From NCBI RefSeq assembly GCF_964340395.1, contig NC_135566.1, forward strand, positions 19,665,297 through 19,729,296: a DNA stretch of 64,000 nt, given 5' to 3'. The stretch's first letter is position 1, and every line of letters begins with the position of its first letter. Below the pieces are notes generated by a model. The model saw only the letters and a program-made list of their open reading frames with translations, searched no databases and had not been told where the DNA came from. The stretch is from Glandiceps talaboti. Lineage: Eukaryota > Hemichordata > Enteropneusta > Spengelidae. Below, in pieces: positions 42,204-54,043 of the stretch. Position numbers and translations under genes: made by a program.

Positions 42204-45177
42204 CTAAAAGAAATGATGGGAAACATTATTGAAATGCAAAGAAACAGGGTTCAATCCGTTGACAGGGGGTGCCTACGACATAAGATAACAGAATAAACGA
42301 AGTTATATGGATCTAATTGAAATAAGGTGACGTCAGAATACAAGTCACTTAGTAACTATGATTCCTTAGGAATATAACAGATAATTATCAGCCTTAACAA
42401 AAGTATGCACCTCTGCATCTAAACTATTATAAGATAAGTCGTGTGGCTTCGGTCCGCCCTCATCGGCCTGTTCTATCTAGCTGTACATGTGAATGGAGTT
42501 GATGTGTGAGGGCGCCCCGTCATGGCCTCCCTTACAGACTACGCTGTATCCTATTTGCCTGAAAATCGAAGTTATCAAATCTCTGCAAACTTTACCGCGT
42601 GGAAGATTGTTCATGATCCTCTTGAAATACTTAAAGAAATTTGGTGTTTAATCACTTTTTTTTGCAATGACAGTATTCGGGCAGCCATTTTGGATTTTGA
42701 AATATTTTAGTTTATTAACCGTACAGCCTACACGAAGGGTCGTGTAAGGTCTATGCTCTGAGATCATTTTGATCTGTATGTCAAAAATGTGTATAGTAAT
42801 CCTTTAGAAAAGGTTGGAGTTTTCTCAAACAAAGTAACAACAACAGTTTAAATCTTTCATTTCTGAGGATACTACATTGATAAATGGGAAAAACTTAGTG
42901 GGGCTTTACACAGGTGAACAAACAACCCCTGCAAGCTGATTAGTTCTGGAAGTTGATTGGTTGCCATTGGACGAGTTCATTTCGGGTTGGAAGAGTTCAT
43001 TTTTAGAATGGCGCGATAATAGAATCAGTTTACCTCTTTCAGTGAACCTGGCGTTATCATCAAACTATAAATAACAAATACAGGAATAGCTGCCATCGAT
43101 GATATTGCCATCAGCCAACCCAAGACATTGGCCCATACCGGATATACGTAGTTATCGTAAGTTAGCGGTTGGTAACCATACAATCCAAACACTATATTGA
43201 ACTGTGTAAGGAGAAAGACAAAATTATCAGTTATATCTTCAGCTGACTTAATTATTATCTACTGTATGATAAACGTTGATATTGGAGATTAATGTTCCTT
43301 TTGTCACTATGTCATAGCCAGAGACAAATGAATCCCCAACTTGAACATTAAAGTGGCTATAGGCGCTATAGATGACAAAGTGGTATTCAGTTTTGGATTT
43401 TTTAATCTATAAAACAACTTTACTACGTTTTTATACTTAACAATGTAAAACAGCAAATACTAAATCCTTGTTTGTAACTCAAAATATTAAAAATGTTTAA
43501 AATATTTGTTATAATTGTACGTACAATAACAAGCATTTTATACACCTTTTAGATCTTTCTTTTTTTTAAATTTATTGAACAAACACGGACTAGGTCGATG
43601 CTAATTCACATTGGGGTTGTATTGCAAGTAGGAAAACTTAGTAGAGTTGTCATAAAAAATTAAAAATCTGAAATAAATGCAATGTACCCATATTTCATGC
43701 ATATAGCCACTTCAACAACAATGCAATAACGCACAATGCTGTAGAAGTAATGTCTAAAATCAACCATGTTTTGGGACATGACACCACATTCATTCAATAG
43801 TATATACATACAGAGACAGAATAACAAGATGTAGATGTAGAAAGGGTCAATACTAGCCATAATTATCAAATAAAAGTTGCTACAATAGAAATCAATAGAG
43901 CTGTGAAAGGGAATGACCAGAACAATGTTATCAAAGATAGACATGGTTGATAATAACCTTGTAGGAAAACACCCCTACAGTGTGTTAATTATAATAAGTC
44001 AGAAACCAATGATCAAAGCCAGATGTGTTGTCTAGTCATATTTTTGGACCATTTTAATAAAAAAATGAAATGATATTATAAATATGGTTGAAATGTTCTA
44101 TTGTTTTGAATTTTGAATGTTGTGATGTAATCGTGATTGTATCATAATCAATCATTTCCAAAGTTCTTTTTGCAGCTTTATTTTAATTGTAATTACGGTG
44201 TACCCTGGGCACACATCCACCCATTGTAATTACAGTGTACCCTGGGCACACATCCACCCATTGTAATTACAGTGTACCCTGGGCACACATCCACCCATTG
44301 TAATTACAGTGTACCCTGGGCACACATCCACCCATTGTAATTACAGTGTACCCTGGGCACACATCCACCCATTGTAATTACAGTGTACCCTGTGTACACA
44401 TCCACCCATTGTAATTACAGTGTACCCTGGGCACACATCCACCCATTGTAATTACAGTGTACCCTGTGTACACATCCACCCATTGTAATTACAGTGTACC
44501 CTGGGCACACATCCACCCATTGTAATTACAGTGTACCCTGTGCACACATCCACCCATTGTAATTACAGTGTACCCTGTGTACACATCCACCCATTGTAAT
44601 TACAGTGTACCCTGTGCACACATCCACCCATTGTAATTACAGTGTACCCTGTGCACACATCCACCCATTGTAATTACAGTGTGCCCTGTGCACACATCCA
44701 CCCATTGTAATTACAGTGTACGCTGTGTATACATCCATCCATTGTAATTACAGTGTACCCTGTGTACACATCCACCCATTGTAATTACAGTGTACCCTGT
44801 GTACACATCCACCCATTGTAATTACAGTGTACCCTGTGTATACATCCACCCTGTGCACACATCCAACCAAGTAAGCCGCTTACGATATGCGATACACACA
44901 AACTATATCATAAAAATTGATACACTTACCAGGAGAAAAATGGGACTGACAATAGGCCAACAAATTTTCCAGTACATGCCAGGTTCCGACCCAAGCATTT
45001 CTCTTATGTCGCCACAGAATCTTTTATAACCTGGAGGAAGGGATGACAAATTAACACACAGTTAAAATGACAGACAGACAGACGGACGGACGGACGGACA
45101 GACGGACATACATACATACAGACAGACAGACAGACATACATACAGACAGACAGACAGACAGACAGACATACATACAT

Positions 45178-45208
<31 letters not shown>

Positions 45209-45235
45209 GGCAGGCTGGCTGGCATACAGAGACAT

Positions 45236-45306
<71 letters not shown>

Positions 45307-45329
45307 GGCAGGCAGGCAGGCAGGCAGAC

Positions 45330-45404
<75 letters not shown>

Positions 45405-48400
45405 GGCAGACAGACAGACAGACAGACAGACAGGCAGGCAGCAGTGAGAGAAAGAGAGCGGGGAGAGGGCGGGAGAGGGAGGGAAATATGAGAGAGGATT
45501 CGGAGAAGAAAGTGTATGATGTCTTATCTAGAGATATCGTTATAATGAACTATTACTATAATTATTCACATCATGTACTCTTTTGACGTCTGCTTGTCTT
45601 GTTTGCAGTATGGCAGCAAACTCTACTTGAATAGTAAATTATCTGGAAAGTATTCGGTAACTCAAGGGATATATCGCAAACAAATCGTTTCCTGGTAGCA
45701 CAACTAGCACTGATAGCGGTGAATCAACGAACAAATATTATCACCTACCGTAGAACCATGACACCGCCACTGCTTCAAAAAATACAGCCCATAGTATTGA
45801 GTAACCCGCTGCATATGCATCCAGTAGAGTAACCACGTAGGCCCCACCCTATCAACAAAATTAAATGGGAGAGTTCTTTCGTCAATAGTATGAAGTCGAG
45901 ATGTGCATACAATTACTTTTTTTTCAAACGACACAAGATATCAGAAGCTTCACGTTTGGTCATTCTTTTCAACCATCACTGTCATTATTCTATGACGAAA
46001 ACTAATGAATAACGTTATCATTGTTTTATGACTCCGAGTTTGGTCAGACACTTCGTTTCATCTGATATCATTAGATTTGACACTGACCTTCAGCTTCAAG
46101 GTTAAATGTCACAATTGTGCCATTTTTTTGCATATCGCACGCTCTTTGCAGTATTCAAGTATAGTCGCGTTCATATTTACATTGATTATTTTTGTTGCCC
46201 ATATATATCACTTTCGACTGACTGGCGGCCATATTTGTAGTAAAATCTACTACTAGTAATTGTAAAATGTATCTGGAAATACAATGCATGAAGACCCGGC
46301 CCTAGTGTCTAAATCCATATATTATCAGATTTATATGTCAGCTTGTAATTAAACCATACTAACTGTAATATGTGACAGTGGCTGATTTTTTTTGTCCTAA
46401 TCTTATCACAAAGATAAAGCATCACGTTGCACATATACATGTGTGTTGTCTTGAAGCTCATGTTACGTTTGATGGAATGACACAGCCATATATTTGCCTG
46501 GAAAATTTACTTTTAGTAAAAATTAGTTTGAAGTATGTCTTCGACGAAGACTTGTTTAATGAAATAATTCTGACCTGTGTACACATGGACAATCCAACCA
46601 GGAAGTAGAAGGTAAAAAGTACTGCCACGAAGATCTCTCTGTGAGGTTTGATAGACTTTGGAAATTCATCGGACACTCCAGTCAAAATAGCTTCAGATCC
46701 CCCAAACTGTAACAAAGAGTAGGACATTAAATTTGGATACTTGAAGTGGCATAAGCTGATTTTATAACCTTTTTTATTCTAGTGAAAATACTCCATTGTT
46801 GTGTAATGTTAATATTCATTATATACTAGTAAGTGTTTGGTATACTAAGGACAGCAAGTAGTTCTGAGATCCTATCAAAGTGTGATTGATAAGTCTATGA
46901 ATGGCAGCCAAGAACTTGCTTTCAATAAAAGCATGGCTGGTTGCATACGGAAGTACATTCCTGCATGTACTTATCGCGATATCGAATGGTTGTCCCGCTT
47001 AGTGTTGAAATGTAATAAGTTGCCGATCAGTTTGGAAGGCTTTAAATATGTGCGTGCGTGTGTGTGTGTGTGTGGGTGGGGGGGGGGGGGGGGGCTGGCT
47101 ATTAAATTTCAAAATAATGTAACCCAACGAGTTAACTGACATGAGTGTAGTCTTTGGAAAACGACTTCGTTATCTATGAAGACGAGGTATTCGAAATGAA
47201 CAGCAATCTATGTTGCGATAACAAATAAATACTTAACTTTCCAGTGACAAGTTACCGAAACTTACCGAACTGTCCTGATAAGTTACTGAAACTTATCGAA
47301 TTGTTCTAGGTTTTGAAACTTACCTTTTGATAATTCACCGAAACTTACCGAACTTCCCTATGATAATAAGTTTTGAAACTTACCGAACTGTTCAATGATA
47401 ATTTACTGAAACTTACCACACTGTCCTATGACAAGTTACCGAAGCAAACCGAACTTTCCAATGATGTTACTGAAACTTACCGAACTTATAATTATGAAAC
47501 GTTACTCCAATCTGCCGAAGTGTCCAACGATAATTAGTAACTGAATTTGAAACTTACCGAACTGTCAAGTCCAAGGGTAATCAACATAGCAAAGAATATC
47601 AATGACCAAAACGTCGACCCCGGCATCGTTGAAAGGGCTTCTGGGTAGACGATGAATACGAGACCAGGACCTATCGATGACGTGAACAAATATTAAATCA
47701 GTGAATATATGGAAAGTGTATTACACTTGCACTATACCAAAGAGTTTGAAACAAATATGGAAACATCGAAACGGTCATTTTTTTATGGGTAAAGGTTTAT
47801 GTGGTATGCATTGAGGTGCGATATTTTGAGGAGTTATAACGCCTCTTGAGAACTTGTCAAAATATGTGTTAGAATTAGAAGGACTGTGACCAAAGGAACG
47901 TGTGCGACTCGCACAAAGACATATTACGTGAAATTATTGAATATGGTATACACTACAATATAGCGTACATAGTTAACGCGTTTGGATTTCTCGTACGTGC
48001 GATTAGCTCAGAGATTAGTAAATGGCTTTCAAATCTGGATTTTATTTCCAACATGTATGATGTAAATACACGTACAGCTTAGTTCTATGATAACTTGTTT
48101 TAATCCATTAGTGTTATGCGATGTGTTAGACTGTACCTTCTGTTGCTACCTCCCCTACTTCCAGTCCCTGACGAGACGCCATGTACCCCAACACAGAGAA
48201 AATGACGAAACCAGACAGAAAACTGGTTAGGCAGTTGATACTGCTGGTAACTAAGGCATCTCTGGTGAAATAAAGGAGAAGCTATGATTAACACTTTTGA
48301 CCATGTCATTACAGCCTTCGATTTCAATGTTTTTTGTCGGTTGAACTTTTATTGCCTTGAATATTTCTTAGACTTATAATAGGATTTTAGAGAGATCTTT

Positions 48401-48947
48401 TAATGTATCAATTCTTTTACTGACTATTATTCAACGATTTAAGAATTCAAATACCCAGTGTAATACATGTTACCTTGTCTACAGAGAAACAAAAATACTA
48501 TCAGTATAGCGCCCCTAGTGTATCAAGATAAGAAAATTTGAATTCATATTGGGCACATTACAATATATCCTTGTATATATATTGCGCCATTGCCAATACT
48601 GGATATGAAATATATACATTCAAAATTTTCAGTTCAACATCTAGTTGCAAAGTGAACAGTTTAGCACATTCATTAAATGGTTCAGTCACCATGATAACAC
48701 AAATTAGAAACTTGTCTCATCGAATGGCAGACAACACCAGTGGAGACATTGCACGTAAAATTGAATACGGAATTCTGGGTATCTTCTTACCTGTATACGT
48801 TATTATGGAATTTGTTGTAGCTGGAAAACGCTAAGAGAACACCAAAACCAGGACCAAGAGAGAAGAAGATTTGTGTGGCTGCATCAATCCATACCTGTAC
48901 AATGATAGAACACGGAGTTAAAAATAATAGACACAACTCGACACAAC

Positions 48948-48979
<32 letters not shown>

Positions 48980-49000
48980 TAACAACAACAACAACAACAA

Positions 49001-49063
<63 letters not shown>

Positions 49064-51826
49064 TGTCGTCGTCGTCACCACCACCACCACCACCAGCACC
49101 ACCAGCAGTACCACGTACCATACATTGTCATTACTGTCCCTTTTACTGGTAAGGAAAGTATAGTCATGTATACCTACTTACCTGGGGAGATTTAAGTCTA
49201 CTGAAGGTTGGTATAAGGTAATACTCGATGCCTTTCCGGGCTCCTGGTAGTGTTACTCCACGAATCAATAAGATGAATAGGACAAGATAAGGGAATGTAG
49301 CAGTGAACCAAACAACCTGAGAAATCCAATATACACGGATATGTTAAATCTTATGTAGTAAGATCAGTACATGTCGTTTTGAATTACGTCATAACTGAAG
49401 AATATTGCATTGCTTGTGTTGGTTTACCATAAACTATTCATAATTAACATACGAAGAAAATTTTACAATCAAACCATTATCAATCAGACTTGATGGTCAA
49501 TTACATTAAGAAAAATATGGAATGGTTTTCATTTTATTCAGATTGCCAAAACATGAAAATAGCTTGTGAAAAACGATGACTCTGAGGTAATGTGTTCTCT
49601 CATATATCGCACGAGGGTAATAAATGTTTCAATAGCCGTTACCCGATCGAATGTTCCTATCTGAAAAAATAGCAATTTGTATATTGAAGCATGTGATGAT
49701 CTCCGTCCATATCTAATTGTTAACTGTGAACATAGTGCAGCCAATGTATGGGCAGAATGAGACAGAACAATGTGAAAGAGAGGATGATAACTTGTCTACC
49801 AAGGCTTGGGGGCGCTATAACGACTGGACTTACCTTTCCTGAGGCTTTGATACCTTTCCAAAGACTGAAATAACAGATGACGTAAACGGCCAATAAACAA
49901 AGTACCAACTGCCATTGAATGTGACCGAGGTTATTGACCCCGTCAGTTGCATGTAATTGGAAAACTCCCCTCCTGAAAGACATTGATAGAGTACAATGTA
50001 GCAAGACTAATAGTTTTTATTTGAAGTTATTGTATAACAAAGAAATTACATGAGAAAACCTAAAACCAGAATGAGATCAATGGACAATTAATGAGAGAAA
50101 TACAATTCAATTTAAACTAAACTGACTTTACCGAAATAATTGGACCAAACTAAAATCAACAATTTGAAAACAAACTGAAACATATTGTAAACTGTTTGAT
50201 CGAATAATCAAAGTATATGCACACAAATACATTCTCTGATAATGAAAATGGGACAAAGTATTTAATTTTCAAGTGAACAAAACTGAAGATGATATTTGCC
50301 AGTAGTGGTTGAGCTGTGGCCTGTGACCTGTGACACATAGTATATCGTTAGTATCGATGAAGCGTTTTTCCCTCTGCTTGGTAATATTCTAGGATTTCGT
50401 TGTCATTTTTAGTGAATTATTCCTTTGTAAAACTCTTATTTTAAACATATCAACTTTGAACTTACTCAAAGTATTCTGTAGCTGCTGATACCGTTTTATT
50501 GACATAGACATAGGATCCAGACTCGTTGTAATCTACACCGTAACCATCTGGTAGGTTTGCCATGGAAACGTTGTACTCCAAAGGGACGTAAAATTCAGGC
50601 CCCTCAGTTGGATGAAAACAACGCTCTGTGTTAAATTCGTTTCCACAGTGGCTCCAAGGCAAGACAGAGGTAAAGGAGGCGAAGAAGTAGTAAAAGGCCC
50701 AGGAAATGATGACGTTGTAGTAGAAGTCTACGTAAAATGCAATCATAACAACAGCCCAGCCAATACCTGAAAATATGTAAAAATTAGAATACATTATTAG
50801 AAAACCCTGGAAAGGGCGGTAGAGAGAATGCTTCTGCCAAGGCTGAGCAGTTCTCTTGAGGGCGCCCATACTTTGCAACTCTTTTTTGAAAATGTTTTGT
50901 TTGTACAATAACTTATTCGTAATATTGTACTCCCTGAACAGCATATAATCACTTATGGATAAACGTATTTTTGTAGCTGTATACATGATAAATCAAATTA
51001 AATTGATTTTTGGGTTCGCACCCAAAAGTCAGCGCCCTCAACGAAGATCATGATTTCAACCCGTTTCTATACTAAATATGAATATCGACCACTTCACAGT
51101 CTGAATGTCATAGAAATGACGATTTAAACTCAGAATGAAACTTAATTAAACAATTTAGCTGTTTTGTCAAAATCTAAAATTTCAACAATTAGACAATCTA
51201 AAAGAATTAAGCACCATCGCACTATAAAATGACTATAGCAAGTTATTTCACAGACCAAAGATGACGAAGCGCCATCAGTGGTTAGTGCTTGATGATGAGC
51301 TCGCCATTGATAGTTGGTGTTAGTTACTCCATCATGGTCGCTTCACGAAAATCTCTAAATTTGAGGTCCGGGGTCGAATAACCATATCATATCGATATCT
51401 ATAATAAATTGGGCCCAAGTCTCTTAAGACAATCTTTCTACAAACGTTCACCTATCTATGTTTTTACATAGAGTCTTGCTAATAAATAACCAAGTAAATT
51501 AACAGAAAAGAACTTCAGTTCAACTACTATTGGCGGAGGGAAGTTGGGTGGATTAAAAAATAAAAATAAAAAATCAGGTAAACACAGGATCTTGTAAATT
51601 CTGCCTATAGAGGGCCTCCTTCATGGTACAAACCACATTATGGTGTTGATTAATTCCAATGTCAACTGAAATTAGTATTCTTCCTTCTCACCTTTGAATA
51701 GCGGACACAGTTTCTTCCATAATGTGATAGCCCCTGTTCTGTTAAACTGACCCAAAGCCAATTCCATGTAAAAGAGTGGAATTCCTCCAACCAACAACAT
51801 AATGGTGTATGGAATGAGAAAGGCAC
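42075..51826 (-). CDS. DAT: Invertebrate-type sodium-dependent dopamine transporter (SLC6), partial at 5' end
   Basis: Twelve exons on the - strand (51826-51692, 50766-50466, 49972-49834, 49316-49182, 48894-48791, 48261-48137, 47670-47558, 46706-46575, 45848-45749, 45030-44930, 43201-43034, 42203-42075) join without a frame break to about 560 codons, from the end of TM1 (GAFLIPY) to TAG. Landmarks: [15 protein letters not shown] (TM2); [10 protein letters not shown] (TM3); a large EL2 with two Cys ten residues apart and three N-glycosylation sites (NVS, NES, NKT); [18 protein letters not shown] (TM6); LGLDSSFGGSEA (TM8, Na2 site and subsite B); C-terminus ending VDHV. The TM3 Asp and TM8 Ser match the residues known at positions 121 and 426 of Drosophila DAT, where vertebrate DAT has Gly and Met. 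Role: Na+/Cl--coupled reuptake of dopamine or a related amine at the plasma membrane. An octopamine or other amine transporter is the alternative. Confidence 0.88.
42495..42530. repeat. Single inverted relative of the 56-bp GC-rich repeat
   Basis: GATGTGTGAGGGCGCCCCGT then CATGG is the complement of the start of the 27066 array (CCATGACGGGGCGCCCTCAC). GTCTGTAA also occurs beyond it in both places. Confidence 0.7.
43034..43201 (-). CDS. DAT: DAT exon: TM11 end and TM12
   Basis: 168 nt, 56 codons, phase 0. It begins [18 protein letters not shown] and ends [13 protein letters not shown] at donor GTAAAC, the usual last transmembrane exon. Confidence 0.91.
44188..44872. repeat. 37-bp minisatellite in a DAT intron, about 18 units
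   Basis: Unit contains TGTAATTACAGTGTACCCTG (copies start at 44188 and 44225). Variants are GGGCACAC, GTGCACAC and GTGTACAC. It lies in the intron between the TM11 and TM12 exons. Its sequence is unrelated to the other 37-bp arrays. Confidence 0.97.
44930..45030 (-). CDS. DAT: DAT exon: IL5 and TM11 start
   Basis: 101 nt, ending phase 0 at GTAAGT. It encodes [13 protein letters not shown] and [15 protein letters not shown], typical of SLC6 TM10-TM11. A GACA microsatellite begins only about 35 bases upstream of the acceptor. Confidence 0.9.
45066..45443. repeat. (GACA)n microsatellite in a DAT intron
   Basis: GACA with GACG, CATA and GGCA variants. It begins about 35 bp upstream (in transcript sense) of the TM11 exon acceptor. 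Confidence 0.97.
45749..45848 (-). CDS. DAT: DAT exon: TM10
   Basis: 100 nt, phase 0 to phase 1. It encodes [18 protein letters not shown] and [12 protein letters not shown], the conserved EL5-TM10 region. Confidence 0.92.
46575..46706 (-). CDS. DAT: DAT exon: second half of TM8, TM9
   Basis: 132 nt, phase 0. It begins [16 protein letters not shown] (subsite-B Ser in GGSEA), continues through the TM9 hydrophobic segment [16 protein letters not shown], and ends CTQ. Confidence 0.91.
47257..47570 (-). repeat. Array of 5'-splice-site-like repeats in a DAT intron
   Basis: On the transcript strand, GACAGTTCGGTAAGTTTC spans the authentic exon/intron boundary at 47558. Near-copies of CAGTTCGGTAAGTTTC or GGTAAGTTTC recur at about 47472, 47408, 47375, 47340, 47315, 47288 (GATAAG variant) and 47257, at intervals of mostly 25-35 bp. 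Confidence 0.88.
47558..47670 (-). CDS. DAT: DAT exon: EL4 and first half of TM8
   Basis: 113 nt, ending phase 0. It encodes [20 protein letters not shown] and [10 protein letters not shown], where Asp-Ser contribute to the Na2 site. Its 5' splice site (GACAGTTCG|GTAAGTTTC) is echoed many times in the following intron; see the array at 47257-47570. Confidence 0.92.
48137..48261 (-). CDS. DAT: DAT exon: TM7 and EL4 start
   Basis: 125 nt. The first base completes Arg of [16 protein letters not shown]; the exon continues through [14 protein letters not shown] to an acidic loop ending VATE. Confidence 0.9.
48791..48894 (-). CDS. DAT: DAT exon: TM6 (substrate site)
   Basis: 104 nt, phase 0 to phase 2, followed by GTAAGA. 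It encodes [18 protein letters not shown] and the SSYNKFHNN sequence. The unwound TM6 region and the Phe that gates the substrate site are intact. Confidence 0.93.
48949..49115. repeat. Compound AAT/CAA/CAT/CAC microsatellite filling a 287-bp DAT intron
   Basis: Blocks of AAT, AAC, CAT, TCG and CAC triplets occupy most of intron 48895-49181. Confidence 0.97.
49182..49316 (-). CDS. DAT: DAT exon: TM5
   Basis: 135 nt, phase 0. It encodes [20 protein letters not shown] and [14 protein letters not shown], characteristic of monoamine transporters. Confidence 0.92.
49834..49972 (-). CDS. DAT: DAT exon: EL2 end and TM4
   Basis: 139 nt, ending phase 0 at GTAAGT. It encodes [11 protein letters not shown], the [20 protein letters not shown] membrane segment and GIKASGK, the standard SLC6 TM4 block. 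Confidence 0.92.
50466..50766 (-). CDS. DAT: DAT exon: TM3 and extracellular loop 2
   Basis: 301 nt, acceptor ttttcag, donor GTAAGT. It encodes [17 protein letters not shown] (TM3 with the subsite-B Asp), LPWSHC and a Cys ten residues later (the conserved EL2 disulphide pair), then three N-x-S/T sites and AATEYFE. Confidence 0.92.
51692..51826 (-). CDS. DAT: DAT exon: end of TM1 and TM2
   Basis: 135 nt, phase 1 to phase 1, the usual SLC6 size for this exon. It begins (G)[14 protein letters not shown] and ends [11 protein letters not shown]. It is the first exon visible; the preceding exon, which should carry the TM1 aspartate and the first part of the Na+ sites, was not found upstream. Confidence 0.92.
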
Positions 51827-53137
51827 CTGGATGATAACAAGGACAAGAAGAGAAGAAATTTGTTAAGCTCACTTGAAATCAGAGAGAGGAATGAATACTT
51901 AGCTTATATACGCCGGGAACTAACCTTGCGAGTGACAGTTGTGGAAGGTGTGCAGATTTGATCTCAAACAATTCCTGGTTGTTTAAAAATTATCTTATTG
52001 ATATAAAATTGTTTAAAATAGTATTTAAAATGTTTTTTAAGGATTGGCTTGATTGCATTTATTTATCTTTATTTCCTATAGTATTGAATCATTTATTTTT
52101 GACTTTGTCGGTTTGGGTTGAGCACCTATATAGTCCAACAAGGTGAGACGTTCAACCCAAGAGGAAAACCGCAAACAACAATAGACAGATAAAAATAAAT
52201 AAATAAAATGAATGAACCGATTTTATTCAGATCGTCACTGACGGTTCAGGACTCTAGCTTTGGGAGAGAAGTCTTTGTGGATGGTAGTTAGACGAAGACT
52301 GAGTAATTACCTATACGCGGTTCATTTAAGTTAATTAGACTGTTTACATTTAATTCTTTGTTAATTAAGTGATAGCAAATACTTATTATCATTGCTTCTC
52401 AATAAAAGGAAACGAAGACAGAAATAAAGTATGACATAGACCATTTCATAATTAAAATCAATAGAACGAAATAGACTAAGGGAATACATATTGATGTAGC
52501 GAACAAACACGAGTTTTATAATTACTTTTAATAGGAGTGTTGCTATATGTAGTTCTGAAAAAGAAAGAAGTGAAACCAAAGGCAAACAACGTATGATTGG
52601 AAAAAATACACTCATTCCATCGACTTCATTCGTCTTATTACTGTTCATATAAAAGGACACATGTACTCTTACGATTATGAAGTTGAAAACCAACAAATCA
52701 TCATTTTTCCCATTTTAACTTTAATTATGAATGAGTCATAGATAGCACGTGGAATATGCAATTGTCACAGAAAAGAATAAACTATGGACACACTGTAGCA
52801 AATCATGAGTTGACATAATGGCGAAGTACTAGGTAACTTAGGCAAAAAATGCATTGTTTCCGACAACATGACTTGAGAATACAGGATAGGTAGATAAGAG
52901 TTTTTGTTGTTGAGAAGCTGCTTCCATCCTAAGACAAGATACTCTAGATCTTTGGTCACAATATTTCTGTGATAGTTTGATAGGATGTACAAGTAGTAAA
53001 TGAAGACAATTACAATTAAATTAAGTGAATGGCATGTGACTCACATAGTCAAACCCAATAAATGATTAAATAAGTCATGATTAAAATATTATCACTTGAA
53101 AGGTGTGACACAAACCAAAATTTGGTTATTTGACCTT

Positions 53138-53408
53138 GCACAACACAACACAACACAACACAACACAACACAACACAACACAACACAACACAACACAACA
53201 CAACACAACACAACACAACACAACACAACACTACACTACACTACACTACACTACACAACACAACACAACACAACACAACACAACACAACACAACACAGCA
53301 CAACACAACACAACACAACACAACACAACACAACACAACACAACACCCTGAACGCAATGCAACGCAACGCAACGCAACATAACATAACACAACATAACGC
53401 AACACACG
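53138..53408. repeat. (CACAA)n pentanucleotide array
   Basis: Over 40 CACAA units with CACTA, CAGCA and CGCAA variant blocks. Confidence 0.97.
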
Positions 53409-53650
53409 AAACTTGAAGAAAGTATAAAACATCGCGATCGCATTATAATATCGTTCCAATGTATGACACACCACTTCTGTTGAACATGAAAGGTATTTAC
53501 ATATAATATATGTAATAAATATGTTGCTAGACAACACAAGACAACTGAGTAAACTTAGGTAATCGCAAATCTTAAATCTATGTTTAGAACACCGAGGGTC
53601 AGGGTTTTCTTTAGGCAAGACATTTTATATATTAATTGCTGGTCATGCAC

Positions 53651-53701
53651 AAATACATACATACATACATACATACATACATACATACATACATACATAC
53701 A

Positions 53702-53732
<31 letters not shown>

Positions 53733-54043
53733 TGCATACATACATACATACATACATACATACATACATACATGCATGCATGCATGCATGCATGCATGCA
53801 TGCATGCATGCATGCATACATACATACATACATACATACATACATACATACATACATACATAAATACATACATACATACATACATACATACATACATACA
53901 TACACACACGCACGCACACACACACACACACATACACACACACACATACATACATACATACATACATACATACATACATACATACATACATACATACATA
54001 CATACATACATACATACATACATACATACATACATACATACAT
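53651..54043. repeat. (CATA)n / (CATG)n / (CA)n compound array
   Basis: CATA tetranucleotides with internal CATG and CACA/CGCA blocks. Every frame over it is an artefact. Confidence 0.97.
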
